Notes: a model not told the origin generated them from the sequence alone. A stretch of DNA of 64,000 bases from Ampelocalamus luodianensis (GCA_036346255.1 JAYEVH010000461.1:1-64000); one strand, 5' to 3'. Numbered from the stretch's first letter, positions 1-13,439 are shown. Numbers and translations: made by a program.

Positions 1-698
1 AGGCGATTGCGTTCGATCGCATGAGGACTTAGCCATGGTCGGAGGAAGCTCCTTATCGGGACTACGGTGATTCTGCGCTCACGTGTCCCACCACCCATCC
101 CGATTCACTAAGATAAGTTAGCTACAAGCCCGAGATAAAAGAAAGCAAAGAAATCCAAATTCAAGAAAAAGGGCTCGGAATAACCACCAAGAAACACAGG
201 ACTAAAATCACCAAATCGACTTCACAAACGACTAACCCGTATGGAAGAGCAGTGTCGTGTGAGAAAACCCAAAATTTCAGAACTAAATTCCAGCTCAAAA
301 CAGTCCAAAAATCAAGGTATAACCACCTAATAGAGTATAGGCATTAGCTAATCTCATATCACTTCTTACCCTTGCATTCCCACAAGTTTTAGTTGAATTT
401 ACCTCTCATTTCCTACCTTAATTACTAACCACCGCCTAGCTGTCCAAATTCTTTTCTCCAAGCTCTCATGTTTCTTCCAAAACCAAGTTAATCGATGGAG
501 GCTAATTTTTGAAAGGAAGAGAGGAACAACTTTCAAACTTAAGTGAGAGTAAGGGAGATGAGCAAGCTAAGACAGGTAAGGAGAAAAATTAGAGAACTTA
601 CTTAAGTTTTACAAACCTTTTTAAAGTAAGTTTTCAAAATATTCTAGAGGCGACCAAGCTAGGGGTTTCTACAGTCGTGATAGCTCTGATACCAACTT
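1..698 (-). mobile_element. Untranslated leader of gypsy element A
   Basis: This stretch lies between a primer-binding site and the gag gene of a minus-strand Ty3/gypsy element whose coding part is off the left edge. It resembles the leader of element C (14298-15048): both share text such as 'agttttagttgaatt' and the same order of motifs up to the primer-binding site. No open frame of interest is seen. The assignment rests on this similarity and on position next to LTR A. Confidence 0.75.
683..694 (-). other. Primer-binding site of element A
   Basis: On the minus strand this reads TGGTATCAGAGC, the standard match to the 3' end of initiator methionine tRNA used by many plant LTR retrotransposons. 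It lies 4 bases inside the end of LTR A (699), which fixes that LTR as the 5' LTR of a minus-strand element. Confidence 0.9.
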
Positions 699-3600
699 TG
701 TGAGGACCGGAATATTTAACTAGTAACATAACCTCCAAATGGTTCTAGCATTCTTGATTAAACATTCTAAGCCTCGATGGGCATATGTTTCTTGCAATTG
801 CAACATATGCACATCATCACAAAATTACACATCATTTCCATACAACATACATCACTAGGTTTAACAACGACATACATAAAGTAAGTTATTACAAAGAAGA
901 GCCAGGCCAAATAGAACAATATACAAGAATGACAGTGAAGCAAAAGGTGCCATAAGATGGCTAGAACAAAAGTCGACCAGTTTAGCCATACACCCACAAG
1001 GCAACCGACCGCCATCAAGCTAGTCGCCCATAGCTACCACAACACAGCTCGCAAAGTGAGGCCCCTCGGGCTCACCTTCTTCCTCTGCAATGAACAATTA
1101 AGCATAGCATCCGAGTACAAAGATTGTCTTTGTACCCGAAAGATGACGTGTGGAATAGCAAACCTATTCATAAACTACATGCAAGCTTATTTAGGTGGAG
1201 GTTGTATGTCTCATTTGCATGAAGCCAACTTTATTTGCAATAATGTAATACATTTTAAAAGCAAGTTTGCAAATCTGTTTTGTTATCAAAGTATGATGAA
1301 GTAAAGATACATACAAGTAACCACACAGAAGTGACTATCCCAATAGCCACCACAACATAGCACGAATCCCGATTCGTACCACCCATCAAGTTTTAATTTA
1401 AAGGTTGTAGTCTAACTCTTGAAAGACCTTGCCAGCGTGTCCATAACCTAGGGCGAGGCTATTGAATAGTTTTAACCTGCAGGGGTGTACCAATGTACCC
1501 ACACTTGCATCGCCTTCAAGCCACAAGCACACTATCAGAAGGTATGCTTGTCAGTACGGCTAAGTCCTACAGACATTTCCAATCTTGTGTATTAACTACA
1601 GGCCGCTCATATGGATAGAAACCCATATGCTTACATTGCAAGCGAAAGACAACAAATCCCATCACGGGTGAAATCTTCCGGACACTACAATGCTCCCAAC
1701 ACCATCCCTCCTGCGACTCCTGCGACTGGAGCCAATACACGCCAAAGTACTAAGTCAAGAGAGGTCCCATACCCTCTAATGTGGTTAGCACGCCAAAATG
1801 CTTGGTTTAGTGTAACAAGATGTTCGGTCCTTGTTGACCCGGGCACCATTCCAGTCACACCCAAAAATCACACCATCATACCATTGTGCCCAAGTCTAAA
1901 TCATTTTGTTTTCAGTTTTAGTTTTCATAAGTAGACATGGCACAAGGTGGAAATCATAATCATAATAAGTTTTAAGTGATCAAGGTTATCGACAAGTCGA
2001 TAACCGCCCATTTCTACCGAAACTAAGCATGGCTAAGCAATTAATTCGCAACTACTAAGTGACAAGAGCCCATCCATGAACTCTAAATCACGACAAGTAA
2101 CCTAGGCTCATGGTAGTAGAGGATAATCATTTGCTAAGAAATGCATCTACTAGGCCAACTATTAACACAAAGTAGCAATGCATACATAGAATTTATAATC
2201 AACATAAATACTTAAAATCTTTGGGATTAACATGATCAAGCGCTTGCCTTCTTCTTCGTTGCTCAAACTGTTGTGGAGGGTCGCTCTCGGGATTACCGCA
2301 AATGTCGAATCCTAAGCGAAAGGCAAAAGAACCAAGAACAACCAATAAGCGAGCCACTTAAACAAGCGAGCAAGCAAAAATTATTCAAATGCTACAAAAT
2401 TTACACAAGGCAGAATACGAATATACCTAGACATAGAAACTGGAAAAACCTAATTTGGATTTGCGGTGCAAAAGATATTACCTAAAAACCCATTTTCTAC
2501 CATAATTAGCACTGTAGGAAAAACATTTTCTAGAAAGGTTTTGAAGCTGAAATTTTATGGTAGCTACCTACTGGCATAGTGGTAACCCATATAAAATTTC
2601 AGGTCATTTGGAGTTAAATGATTTAGTTATGATTTTCTAAGGTGAAAAATTAGCATAATGCACTTTCAGAAATATAACATGTGCAAAACCCATTTCATAT
2701 TATAGTATGATAATGTAGGATTTCTAACATCAAATTTCTATTTTTAGGATTCTGATGAATTATCGTGCCTATTACATCATTAAATGAATTTTTAAATGCT
2801 ACTACCATTTTAAGTCTTGGTTTAGGCCTACCACCATTTTTAGATCAAAGTTTAGTTAACAACAAATTTATCAAAGTTAAAATCATTCAATTAGGAGATC
2901 TGAGAAAAGATATGCATTTTCCAAGTTTTAATACACTGAATATATAAAAATAGCGAGAAAACAAGCTATTAGAGATTACGAATTTTCTACTACAAACAAC
3001 ATAGCTAAAAGCATTTTTATATTAAACTTGATGAAATACAAATTTATTGCGATTGGTTTCATGTAAAAGGATTTATCTTGAATTAGTTATGAATTTCTAA
3101 AGTTTTGATACAATTTTGGTTGATAAATAAATACTTACGAAATAAAACCAACCAAACGTTTGAAATAACAGCGTGGGCGCTCGTGGGCGTTGATGCAAAA
3201 TCAACGAGCCACACGCTTACGGAAAGCGACGCCGCGCGATTCAAAGCAGAGTTCACCGTTGGATCAAGATCCAACGGCCACGAGATGAATACAGCGGACG
3301 GTGCGGTTGCCTTGGCCGCTCACGGTAGTAGATCTCAAGATGAGCGGCACGAGAGCGCTTCCGTCGGAAGGTCCGTGACGCGCATGATCGGGGACGCAGA
3401 TCAAGCGATGGGCGACCAAGAATGATAAGGGGAACCGGATGGTCGAATGCATACAAGATCCGGCGCGGATCGCAAAATGGACGGCGGTCCAAGATCGAAA
3501 TGCAACCGAGTGCCGACACGTGGGGCGCATCGTGGCGAGAGTCACACATGCGAGGTTTAACACGCGTGCCGCGATGCGCGTGGTCCCACCGTCGATGACT

Positions 3601-5694
3601 TAAAGGAGGTTTTTAGGACGACTAATTAATTACTAATGACCAATGATTAGTGATGATTAGCAATTAATGTGTCCTAAAGATTTTGAACAGAGGCGATTTA
3701 GGGACAGAGGGCCCACACGTCAGTGACCCAAAAAGGTAATTTCGGACATAGTTATTGCTAACAATGATTAGCAATAAATACCCAAAATCAGCCATAACGA
3801 CTTACGGTTTTCGATTTGGAAACTTACGGGCCCACAAGTCAGTGAGACATTAGGCCAGATTAAGACACCATTAATACTTCTAATGATTGGGTATTAACTG
3901 TGTCCTAAATATTTGACGACAACGGGAGCTACGGCCGGCAAAGTCCCGAGTGGCTACCCGGCTTGTCATGGCGACTCCGATGGCGGCGGCGCCACAAACT
4001 ATCAAAATGGGTTCGCAATAGTGTTGCGGTCCCAGCAGTGATGACCTCGCCCGTGGTGGAGGTCTAGAAACGCCACAGCCGGAAAAACAAGATGGAGCCA
4101 TTTTGGTAAAACATGAAAATAGCAAAAATGCTCCATTGCAGTCAGGAAGCGAGTGCCATGACTTCTAGGGACTATATAGAAGCTACCTAACCGAGAGGAG
4201 CTCCAAAGATGGCCGGGAAGACTTGAACACGATGAAGTCCACCTGAGTCAAGAAGATGAAGTGGAAGATGAGGTTACTGAGCAAAATGAGTGGAACCAAA
4301 TCATCACCACAGCTTCATTATAGCTCAAAGAGGCTCCAAAAGCAAATAATTGCAAAAGGAATCACTTAATGAGCTGGGAAGAAAAGGGTGAAACTAACTG
4401 AAAATCTCCAAACTTAAAATTGAGTGATTCCTGTGAATGCAACCCAAAATCAAGTTAGGGGAAATACAAAGGAGGTTGAGGAGTTCAAAAGGGTGCAAGA
4501 GATGTTGAGGATGAACCACTGGACACCAAGGCCGCCATTGGAGCTCTACTGCCAACAATGGTGCTTTGAGGGTGTGAGGTGGTTTAGCTGCTCAAACACT
4601 AAGAAGAGCAAAGTGTGGTGTAAAGGGACACCAGGAGGACCTAGAGGGCCAATATATAGGAAAGGAATTAGGGTTTCGAGCGAGAACCCGAGTCCATGGT
4701 GGGCTCGGTTCATGCTCCGGTCATGGACCAAGAAATGATGGGAGCAAGTGAGACTCGGGACAATGGAGGAGAAAGCCTGTTGCGCATTAAATGCCTTGCA
4801 GAGAGACGTTGACGAGGCACGCTCGAAGTGACACAACAAGCCCCCCCATGCTCTCTTTCTATCCGCCATGAACGCTCGCGCACGGAGAAGCCGAGGAGGA
4901 AGAAGAACAGAGAAGACAAGCCACGCCCGTTGGATCTTAGATGGGCGGTGTGATTTAAAAGTTCGCCGGACGATCCGATTGCCTACAAATACGGGCGGTT
5001 GGATTGAGATCCAACGGTCCCAATTGGCTAATGCAACCGAGGGTCCGAATGCTCACATGAACGATGGCCGAGCGATTTGAATCAACGGTGATATCGCGAC
5101 GCCGCGCGTTTAAAACGCGCTCGGTGCGACTAGGTGGTTCAACCGAGTCAAGTGGCTCGGACTCGAGCCCGACTCAACCCAATGAATAGTGAGTCGACTT
5201 TAGGTTTTAAATTAAAGCTGGGACTTTTGAGGATTTATTTGGGGTAGCAAAATAACTCCAAAAATTCTGAAATTTTTACAGCAGCTTGCTGACTGAGACA
5301 TTGACCTTGTGTAAAATTTGCAGAGGTTTTTATGCATTGTATTTTCCTCCAAAAATTCTACAAGGTACTGGTTTTGGGTTTGACTGAGAGTCAAACAGGT
5401 TTGACTACCCTCTAAAATATTCAAACAATTTCTAAAAATTGTGAAATTTTTCAGAGGGGTCACATACCATCCCAAGAACTTAGGAAAAATATTCCCAGGA
5501 GATGATCACAACATTTGACAAGAATGTTTTTGAAGCAACAAAATTTGGATCAAGGACTTGTGACTTTGTACTTCCATAACCTTTTGTACAATACTTGTTC
5601 AGTCCACAAAGGAAATACATGATGTAAGAAAAAGTTTTAATTTCTACTCATTTTCTTACATTTGAAACACAAGCCCAAAATTTGGGATGTTACA
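699..5694 (-). repeat. 5' LTR of gypsy element A (about 5.0 kb)
   Basis: On the minus strand the LTR starts TGTAACATCCC (at 5694) and ends GGTCCTCACA (at 699), giving the short TG...CA inverted ends of an LTR. The same ends recur at LTRs B, C, D, F, G, I and K in this window. Length is 4996 bp, very long for an LTR and in line with the Tekay/Del chromovirus lineage. It contains palindromes at 1115-1135, 1608-1629 and 1984-2005, and a GC-richer core at about 3150-5200 that is little conserved between copies. Within the core, about 3610-3910 carries two related blocks ending in 'gggcccacacgtcagtga' or 'gggcccacaagtcagtga'. The element is inserted in the pol of B at 5694/5695. Open frames inside it are not credible genes. 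Confidence 0.88.
4651..4660 (-). promoter_or_regulatory. Possible TATA box of LTR A
   Basis: Reads CCTATATATT on the minus strand, the direction of element A. It lies about 1 kb from the LTR start, inside the GC-richer core, where an LTR promoter is plausible. It was chosen only on TATA similarity and orientation. Confidence 0.35.
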
Positions 5695-6770
5695 ATGGGT
5701 ATACAGTATCATCCTGGCAAGGCCAATGTGGTTGCTGATGCACTTAGCCGAAAGGTGTATTGCAATACTTTGATGGTCCAAGAGCAAAGAACTGCGCACT
5801 TCTTGCACTTCAAATCTCAACTTGGGTTTGGTTGAGCATGGTTCCTTTGCGCCCTAGTTGTGCAACCGACCTTGGTGGATCAAATCAAGGCGGCGACAAA
5901 GAATCGATGATGGTGTGGGTAAAATCAAGCGAACATCAAGATTGGATCAGGCGAGTGTTTCACAGAGGATGAGCATGGTGTTGTATGGTTTGGGCAAATA
6001 CTACGTGGTTCCAAAGGTTCGATTGCGGATTTGATCCTCCATGAGGCCCATGATTCGCCTCTTGTCCATCCATCCCGGGCCACCAAAATGTATCAAGATC
6101 TGCGTCGAGAGATTCTAGTGGACTCGCATGAAGCGCGAGATTGCCGTGTTCGTTGCGGATCGATGTGTGTTGTCGTGTCAAGCGAGCATCGGCGTCAATG
6201 GTCTTCTCGCCCTTACCTATACGAGTGGAAATGGATTACGTGGGCATGGACTTCATCACCGGTCGCCTCGTACTTCTTCGAGGAAGGATGCTATACAGGT
6301 TGTTATCGATCGGTTGACGAAGGTAGCGCACTTCCGCCAAGATGCCACCACTCTCGGTGTCGATCGATTGGCGATCTCTATATCTCCCACATTGTGAGCT
6401 TGCATGGTGTGCCACGACGATTGTGTCGATCGTGGCTCTCTTTTCACTTCGGCCATGGCACGGTTTACAGAGGCCATGGGGACCCCTCTTTCTTTCAAAC
6501 TTAGCCTATCATCCTCGTGACAGATGGTCGACGGAGCGAGTCAACCAAGTTCTTGAAGATATGCTCGTGCTTGTGTTCTTTCCTATGGGAAGAATTGGGA
6601 GAAGTGCCTACCGCTTGCCGAGTTCTCCAACAACAACGCTTCGAGCTTGTCTCGGTATGGCACCATTTGAGGCCTTGTATGGGACGGCGCCGACACCGTT
6701 GAACTGGTCGTAAACCGTGAAAGCGGTTCTTTGGTCGCATTCCATCAATGAGGCTTAAAACCAAGTGTAG
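5695..6770 (+). pseudogene. Gypsy element B pol fragment: RNase H end and integrase, frameshifted
   Basis: The piece opens in the RNase H/integrase linker with the residues MGIQYHPGKANVVADAL, followed by the integrase zinc-binding region (HDSPL.HP at about 6049-6070) and core (VIDRLTKVAHF at about 6303-6333). It then runs through the conserved stretch around CLPLAEF.YNN and MAPFEALYG (about 6600-6690). The frame changes many times through small indels, so no integrase can be made. Element A is inserted at its left edge, so the missing gag, protease and RT should lie beyond the window. Assignment to the Tekay/Del chromovirus lineage comes from the residues and the downstream chromodomain. Confidence 0.85.
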
Positions 6771-7301
6771 TTGATTCGTGAGCACTTGCGCGTAGCTCAG
6801 TCCAGGCAGAAGAGCTATGCAGACCGGCGTCGCCGTGAGTTGAGTTTCAACCCCAATGACTTTGTGTATCTCAAAGTCTCACCTTTGAAGGGACATCAGC
6901 GTTTCGGTGTCAAGGGCAAATTGGCTCCTCGGTTTGTCGGACCCTACCGCATCATCGATAGAGTGGGAGCTGTTGCATACAAGCTAGAATTGTCAGCTAC
7001 ACTCAAGGGAGTGCATGATGTTTTCCATGTATCGCAATTGAAGAAGTGCCTCCGTGTTCCAGTTGAGGAAACACCATTGGAAAATATCGATGTGCAGGAA
7101 GATCTGTCTTATCGTGAGCGCCCCGTTCGCATTCTCGAAGAAGCTGAACGAAGAACGAGGAACCGTGTGATCAAGTTCCTTAAAGTTCAGTGGTCAAATC
7201 ACTCCGAGGATGAAGCCACTTGGGAGCGGGAAGATCGTCTCCGAGCGGACTACGTCCTTCTTTCAGTGATCAGAATCTCAATCTCCAAGAGATTCCTGTA
7301 A
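6771..7301 (+). CDS. Gypsy element B integrase C-terminus with chromodomain (open 176-codon piece)
   Basis: This is the longest open part of B pol. It shows the GPY/F module (KGKLAPRFVGPYRI at about residues 48-61), the FHVSQLKKCLR stretch that follows it, and a chromodomain-like end with VQWSNHSEDEATWE at about residues 140-153. In chromoviruses this domain steers integration to marked chromatin. The start codon is only the first ATG in the open stretch, since the real protein begins far upstream in the polyprotein. The normal end of the protein is altered: the final residues (VLLSVIRISISKRFL) replace the usual DYPSFFS-type end seen in element D, indicating a late frameshift. Confidence 0.8.
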   Translation: MIREHLRVAQSRQKSYADRRRRELSFNPNDFVYLKVSPLKGHQRFGVKGKLAPRFVGPYRIIDRVGAVAYKLELSATLKGVHDVFHVSQLKKCLRVPVEETPLENIDVQEDLSYRERPVRILEEAERRTRNRVIKFLKVQWSNHSEDEATWEREDRLRADYVLLSVIRISISKRFL

Positions 7302-7309
7302 GGGGGAGA
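7300..7309 (+). other. Polypurine tract of element B
   Basis: AAGGGGGAGA lies just after the pol stop and two bases before the LTR start, where the plus-strand primer of reverse transcription must lie. Elements D and G have matching tracts. Confidence 0.8.
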
Positions 7310-7311
7310 TT

Positions 7312-10300
7312 TATATGACCCTAAGTTAGGGTTTGTATTTCAAATGTAAATTATGAGGAGAAATAAAAACTTTTGTTGTCTCATCAAATCATTTGGAAGT
7401 TTTCCAAATTTTCCCTAGCAATTTCCATTTTCTAGAATTAAATTCTTGTGAATGGAAATTGTTGTCAGCAAATTCTTAGCCTTCAAACTTGGGATCATCC
7501 TCTGAAATTATTTTTCCTATCATCTTGATCATCCTATCGACCTCCCTGAATTATTTCGCAATTTTTAGATTTTATTTGCTATTTCTAATGCCCAAGTCAA
7601 ACCAGTTTGGTAATATGGTCAAACCTCTGAACAACAGCTTGTGAATTTTATTGGGAGAAATCTATTGCTTGAAAACTCTTGGAAAAATTATGCAAGGTTG
7701 TTCTCTGCCCTAGTTAGTTCCCATAAAAATTTCGGAATTTTTGGAGCTTGGGAGCTATCTCTAAAAATTCTCCAAACTCCCTCAGCCTTTTAAAACTCAA
7801 ATCTGAAGTCACTATTCATCGGGCTCGAACCCGAGCCCAACTTAAGTTCCGACCGCGCCTCTTGGCTCAGCCGCACCGCCTAGCTGCACCGCAGCGAACC
7901 CAGCGCTGACCATCCGATGCGCATCGCGCGGTCCACGAGTGCCAAACAATCGGATCGCCCTATTGTTCTGTAGATCTCGATCGTCAGTGTAAAAATCAAC
8001 GATCGACATGTTTTTGATCGAGTTAAACCAACTCGCGCGCGCACTGCACTCGACTCGAGCCGCCTCTTTTCTCTACGCCGGTTGTGACGCGGTCCCACCT
8101 GCGCAGTTCTTTCCTCCACGCGGCGTGCGCGCCGCGCCGCGCTCTCTTGCGCACCGCCACGCGCGCCTCTCGCCTAACCGGCTTGCACATGCATGCCAGC
8201 CGCTGCTCACCGTCTTTTCACCACCCCACCGCTCACCGCCATTTGCCGCACTTTGCTCCTACAAAAGCCACCGAGGGCCTTTCCTACCTCGTTTTCTTCT
8301 CCGCTTGCCTTTCTCCACCGAGCTCGAGCCGAGAGCGTCGCGCGCGCTTCGGCGTTGCCACCAGCTCCGTGATCTCCGGTCATCGCCGAGAAGCGCCACG
8401 GTGTGCCTAGCATCCGTGGAAGCAAACCTCAAGAAATTCGGAGTCTCCACATCGTGGAGCCGCGCGCCTTCTTCTCCAAGTCCGGCCGAAACGCCTCTTC
8501 GCGCCGCGTTTTCTCGATGAGCTCCAGCTCGATTCTTCGCTCGGTGAGCATCGCACAGACTCCACCTTCCTTCTCGCTCACTCACACGCCCTCGCTCACC
8601 TCGGCCTCGCTGCCGTTGGATCGCCTTGCGCGCCGCGAGCTCTCGCGTCGCCACTCCGCTCAGACTACTCCGTCATCGGCAATTTCCCGGTGAGTTCCTC
8701 GAGCCTCATCGATGCTCGCGCGCCGCACTAGTTTTCATCATCTTCCTCTGCGTGCGATCGCACCTTGTCTCCCCAACGCCGTGCCGAGCCTCAGTCGCCG
8801 CGCCACCTCGGTGCATCTCCGGCGCCTCGAGACCACCTTCGCCTTCAGCTTCTCCAACAACCCATTTTGGCCGCCGCCGGCCGCACCGCCACTCCTTCGC
8901 CGGCGGCGACTTCTGAGTCCAGCGCCGAAGCTCCTCTGTTCTTCGGTTTTGCCCTCTCATTTCACTTCATCGGTGGGGCCACTCCATAAAACACATTTAT
9001 TAGTTGTTAATCATGTTTGTGATTGTTCATTAGTTCAAGCTCTTGTATGATCAAGTTTTGGGTTTGAGGTTAGAAGCAAGTAGTTGCTAGTCCTCGATGT
9101 TTTTCTCTGTTGTCATATTGTGTTTCCTCTGTTGTCGCCATTCGAACTTGGTAGATTGGCTTGCTTTTCAAATTATGTTAGTGCTTGATGGTTCCCTAGT
9201 AGTTGGGGTTAGCATGAATGAAGTCGTTTAGTTAATATTTATAGGTTTCATTTCTTGTGGATTGTACGATTAAGGAAGATGTAGTTGAACTAGTGTTGTC
9301 TCTGTGCTTTGATTTATCGGTGTAGTAAGATTTGGAGTAGTAGCATCTTTGAATTTTGATAACCTTACAATATGTAGGTATGATGCTTAGTGTGTAGTAG
9401 GTGAAATGTTATTCAAACCCAAACTTAATTAGAAAATGTCTTAGCGTCTATTAGTTGATTGATGAGATAGTAATTGTCTTCTTGAAGCACATTGTAGGCC
9501 TAAATGAAGTCATATCGATAATGGTGGCATTAGAATAGCTAGTTACTTCTATTGTGTTATTACGATGCTTAGTTAATAGATGTGCACACAATCACCATCA
9601 AAGTCATCGAAAGATTAAAACATATAAGAGGATTGATTTTGTGATTAGCTTGGTAAGTAAGTAAGTTGGGTAAATCAATCATTGAAACCATGTCTAATTT
9701 AAATCATCTCAGTAGCAACTAATTGTTATTCCTTTGTTTTGGTCTAGCCGGTGTTTAGATTTGTATTTGTTTTGAAATTTTGAGTTTTTGTCGGTGTTAT
9801 TCGCTCTTATTCGCCTGTTATTTGTTCAATCGTTAGATTAGACATTTGAGGTAAGCACGAGAGCGATCCTCTGCAATGAGTTGAGCATTCGAGCAACAAA
9901 GATGGTGCAAGCGGTTTGATCATGTTTATCCCAAAGATTTTAAAGTCTAATATTTTGTTTCAACTATATGTATGCATTGCTTAATTTGTGTTAAATTGAT
10001 TAGTTAAATCCGTAACTGCATACCCTGTAGGTGACATATTGATCTCTACTACCTGAGCCTAGGTTACTCGCTGTGATTAGAGTTCGTTGGATGAACTCTT
10101 ATCACTTAGTAGACTACGAGTTCAGTTGCTTAGCCATGCTTAGTTTCCGGTAGACTTGGGCGATCATCGACTTAGTCGATGATCCTGATCACATGAAATT
10201 ATTACGGTTCTTATGATCCATCTTGTGCTATGTTAATTGCAAAACTAAAATTGAAAACCAAAAATGATTTAGACGCGGCACAATGGTAAGATGGGTGTGA

Positions 10301-11478
10301 TCTGTTGGGTGTGATTGGAAAGGTGCCGGGTCAGTAAGGACCGAACATCTTGTGGTGAATTTTTATCCGGCATTTCAGTGCTAACCACACTAGAGTATAT
10401 GGGACCTCTCTTGACTTAGTACTTTGGCGTGTATTGGCTCCCGGTCGCAGGAGGTCGCAGGAGGATGGTGTTGGGAGCATGGTAGTTGTCCTAAAAGCTT
10501 TATCCCGAGTGGGTAGTTGTCTTTCGGCTTTACCATGTAAGCGTATGGATTTCTATCCATACGAGTGGCTCGTAGTTAATACACAATATTGGAAAAAGTC
10601 TCGAGGACTTAGCTGTGCAGCATACGCTTCGGAGTGTGCTTGGCAAAGCGATGCGAAGTGTGGGTACATTGGTACACCCCGCAGGTTAAAAATATTCGAA
10701 TAGCCTCGCCCTAGGTGATGGACACGCTGGGTAAGCTTTTCAAGAGTTAGACTACAACCTTTTAATTAAAATTTGACGGGTGGTGCGAATCCGGATTCGT
10801 GCTATTGTTGTGGTGACTATTGGGGTAGTCACTTCTAGGTTATTTTCCTTTTCTCTTTTTATTATTACCTTTATTTGTATTTCAACATTAAAATGAATTG
10901 CAAACTTGCCTTTAAATCAGATTATATTATTGCAAACAAATCGGCTTTGTGCAAATGAAACATATGGCTCCACCAAATAAGCTTTGCATGTAGTCTATGA
11001 ACAGTCCGCTAGTTCACACGTCGATCTTGCGGGTACAAAGACAATCTTTGTACTCAGATGCTTTGCTTAATGTTTTGTTGCAGAGGAAAGGTGAGCCCCA
11101 GGGCCTCATACGTGAGTCAGGTCGCCGCTTCGTGCAGCGACAACTAGGCTTGGCGGTCCGCGATGCCTTGTGGGTTGAAGGCACTGATTGGCTTTGTTTA
11201 TAGCCATCTTATGGCACTTTGCTTCCATTTGTCTGTCTTGTGTATTTGTGTATCTTTTGGCCGGTCGGCCATTGCCTGTAATAACTTCTCATTGTTACTT
11301 TCGCTTAGTGTGTTGTTTGGACTCTTTGTTGGAATGGAGTTGATGCATAATTTTGCGGTGAGTGTGTATCTTTGCTACAGGAAGTATACATATCTCGAGG
11401 CTCGATTTATTTGATTTGTGATGCTAGGACCGGGCGGTTGGTTAAGCATTGCAAGCCAAATAAATTCGGGTCCTCACA
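7312..11478 (+). repeat. 3' LTR of gypsy element B (about 4.2 kb)
   Basis: The start is diverged (TATATGACCC where other copies have TGTAACATCCC) but continues with the same text, 'tttcaaatgtaa..atgagg'. The end is canonical, GGGTCCTCACA at 11478, followed by GTATT. It has the conserved 3' third with palindromes at 10162-10184, 10542-10563 and 11033-11053. The core at about 8040-8990 is GC-rich and holds several overlapping open frames with Ala/Arg/Ser/Pro-rich products in both directions, which I read as composition and not genes. The LTR ends inside the RNase H region of element C, so B was inserted in C. Confidence 0.85.
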
Positions 11479-12645
11479 GTATTGAATGCCCATGTCATAG
11501 TCTTTGATCAATTCCAACCACCTTCTTTGCCTGAGGTTCAGATCTGGCTGAGTGAACAAGTACTTCAAGCTCTTATGATCAGAATACACTTCACAACGGT
11601 TACCAATCAGGTAATGACGCCAAATCTTGAGTGCATGAACCACAGCAGCTAACTCTAAGTCATGGGTGGGATAGTTGAGTTCATGAGGTCTCAACTGCCT
11701 TGATGCATAGGCCACTACCTTGCCATCCTGCATAAGAACACAACCGAGTCCCTGGCGAGAGGCATCGCAAAAGATATCGAAACTCTTGTGGACATCGGGA
11801 AGAACAAGCAGTGGGGCTGAAGTCAAACGCTTCTTGAGTTCCTGAAAACTCACATCACAAGCAGGGGACCACACGAATTTCTTATCCTTCTTGAGCAACT
11901 CAGTCATCGGCTTGGCAATCTTGGAGAAGTTCTTGATAAAGCGACGGTAATAACCCGCCAAACCAAGAAAACTCTGCACATCGGTGACCGACTTGGGCTG
12001 ACCCCAAGATAGCACATCGCTAACCTTGCTAGGATCCACAGCTAAGCCTCCTGCTGAAAGAACATGGCCTAAGAATGCCACTTCTTTCAACCAGAACTCG
12101 CACTTGCTGAACTTGGCATACAGTTGATGCTAACGCAGCTTACTCAACACAATCTTCAGATGTTCAACATGCTCTTCATCATTCTTGGAGTAGATAAGAA
12201 TGTCATCAATGAAGACCACCACAAACTGATCCAAATACTCCATGAATACCGAGTTCATAAGATTCATGAATAAAGCAGGAGCATTGGTCAAGCCAAAAGA
12301 CATGACGGTGTACTCGTAAAGACCATAATGAGTAGTGAAAGCCGTCTTCGGAACATATTCAGCCCTGATCTGGACTTGATGATACCCCAACCTCAAGTCA
12401 ATCTTGGAAAACACCCGGGCTCTAGTCAACTGGTCAAAAAGATCATCAATGCGAGGCAAAGGATACTTGTTCTTCACCGTCACCTCATTGAGCGGACAGT
12501 AATCAACACACAAGCGCAAAGTCTTGTCCTTCTTCTTCACAAAGATCACAGGACAACCCCAAGGAGATGAGCTAGGACGGATAAAACCCTTTGCTTGCAG
12601 CTCACCTAGTTGCTTCTTCAGTTCCTCCAGCTCATTTGGAGGCAT
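11479..12645 (-). pseudogene. Gypsy element C reverse transcriptase and RNase H, one in-frame stop
   Basis: RT motifs are clear: GFIRPSSSPWG and VKKKDKTLRLCVDY (fingers), PLPRIDDL, FSKIDLR.GYHQ, MSFGLTNAP, and the catalytic FIDDILIYSK. After the RT comes the connection EVAFLGHVLSAGG. The RNase H has FCDAS, DLELAAVVHALK.WRHYL and YSDHKSLKY, so the catalytic acidic residues are present. The whole stretch is one frame except for a TAG at 12127-12129, where element G has a Glu codon. It is cut at MGIQY by the insertion of element B, so the integrase is displaced off the left of the window. It is one of the best preserved pol pieces here, yet not functional. Confidence 0.9.
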
Positions 12646-13439
12646 CGATATGGCGCCTTGGAAATTAGAGTGGTACCGGGCAGCAACTCAATGACAAACT
12701 CCAGGTCTCGAACCGGAGGCATCCCAGGTAAATCTTCAGGAAAAACATCTGCAAAGTCACATACAGTGGGAACATCCTGGATCTCCATTGCTGGCTCCGC
12801 TTCAAGTGCACAGAGATATGGTCCTTGCAACTGCGGTGAAAATCCAACCTGCTCGCCAGAGGGGCTGGTGAGGAAGACCATCTTCCTGGCACAATCGATT
12901 TTCCCCAAATATTGGGACAACCAATCCATGCCAAGAATCACATCCAGACTCACTGAGTTGAGTAGGATAAGATTCGCCAAGAATCCCACTCCTTCGACTT
13001 CAATAGGAACATCCCGGCATTCTTGATCAGCTCTCATTTCCGAACCCGGAGAGCGAATAAGCAAAGGTACCCCCAAAGAAACAATGTGAAGACCACTGGC
13101 AGCAGCAAAAGATCTCGAAATAATAGAATGCGAAGCTCCGGAATCAAACAATACTGCAGCAGGGCGAGAATTGACTAGAAGCGTACCCAACACAACGTCA
13201 GGTGCCTCCTGTGCCTCCTCCGCCGAGATGTGGTTGACTCGGCCGCTACCCACGCCCTGGGTCTTCTGGACGTTCTTCTGGTCAAATGGATGACCGCTCC
13301 CATGCCCGCGTCCTCCATTAGGACGCAGGGTCGCTCCAGCCTCTAGGCAACTATTAGCATAGTGGCCCTTCCGGTTGCATGAGAAGCGGTGACCTCGGTG
13401 GCGGATTGCGGAGGCCACTCTGCTGAGCCGCGAGTGCAC
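12618..13439 (-). pseudogene. Gypsy element C gag end, zinc knuckle and protease
   Basis: The 273-codon open piece begins near a CCHC zinc knuckle that has lost its first cysteine (CNRKGHYANSC remains). An aspartic protease domain follows, with LFDSGASHS as the active-site motif at about residues 96-104 and the usual downstream ILGMDWL. The end reaches the RT linker (FADVFPEDLPGMPPVRD). In Tekay-type elements these form one gag-pol polyprotein. The frame shifts into RT around 12618-12645. Confidence 0.85.

Noticed and set aside
957..1304. 115-codon plus-strand frame
   Set aside because: It lies in LTR A against the direction of the element, and the same stretch in other LTR copies is not open.
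8008..8916. Several overlapping 96-170-codon frames as genes
   Set aside because: They lie in the GC-rich core of LTR B in both directions, overlap one another and have low-complexity products.
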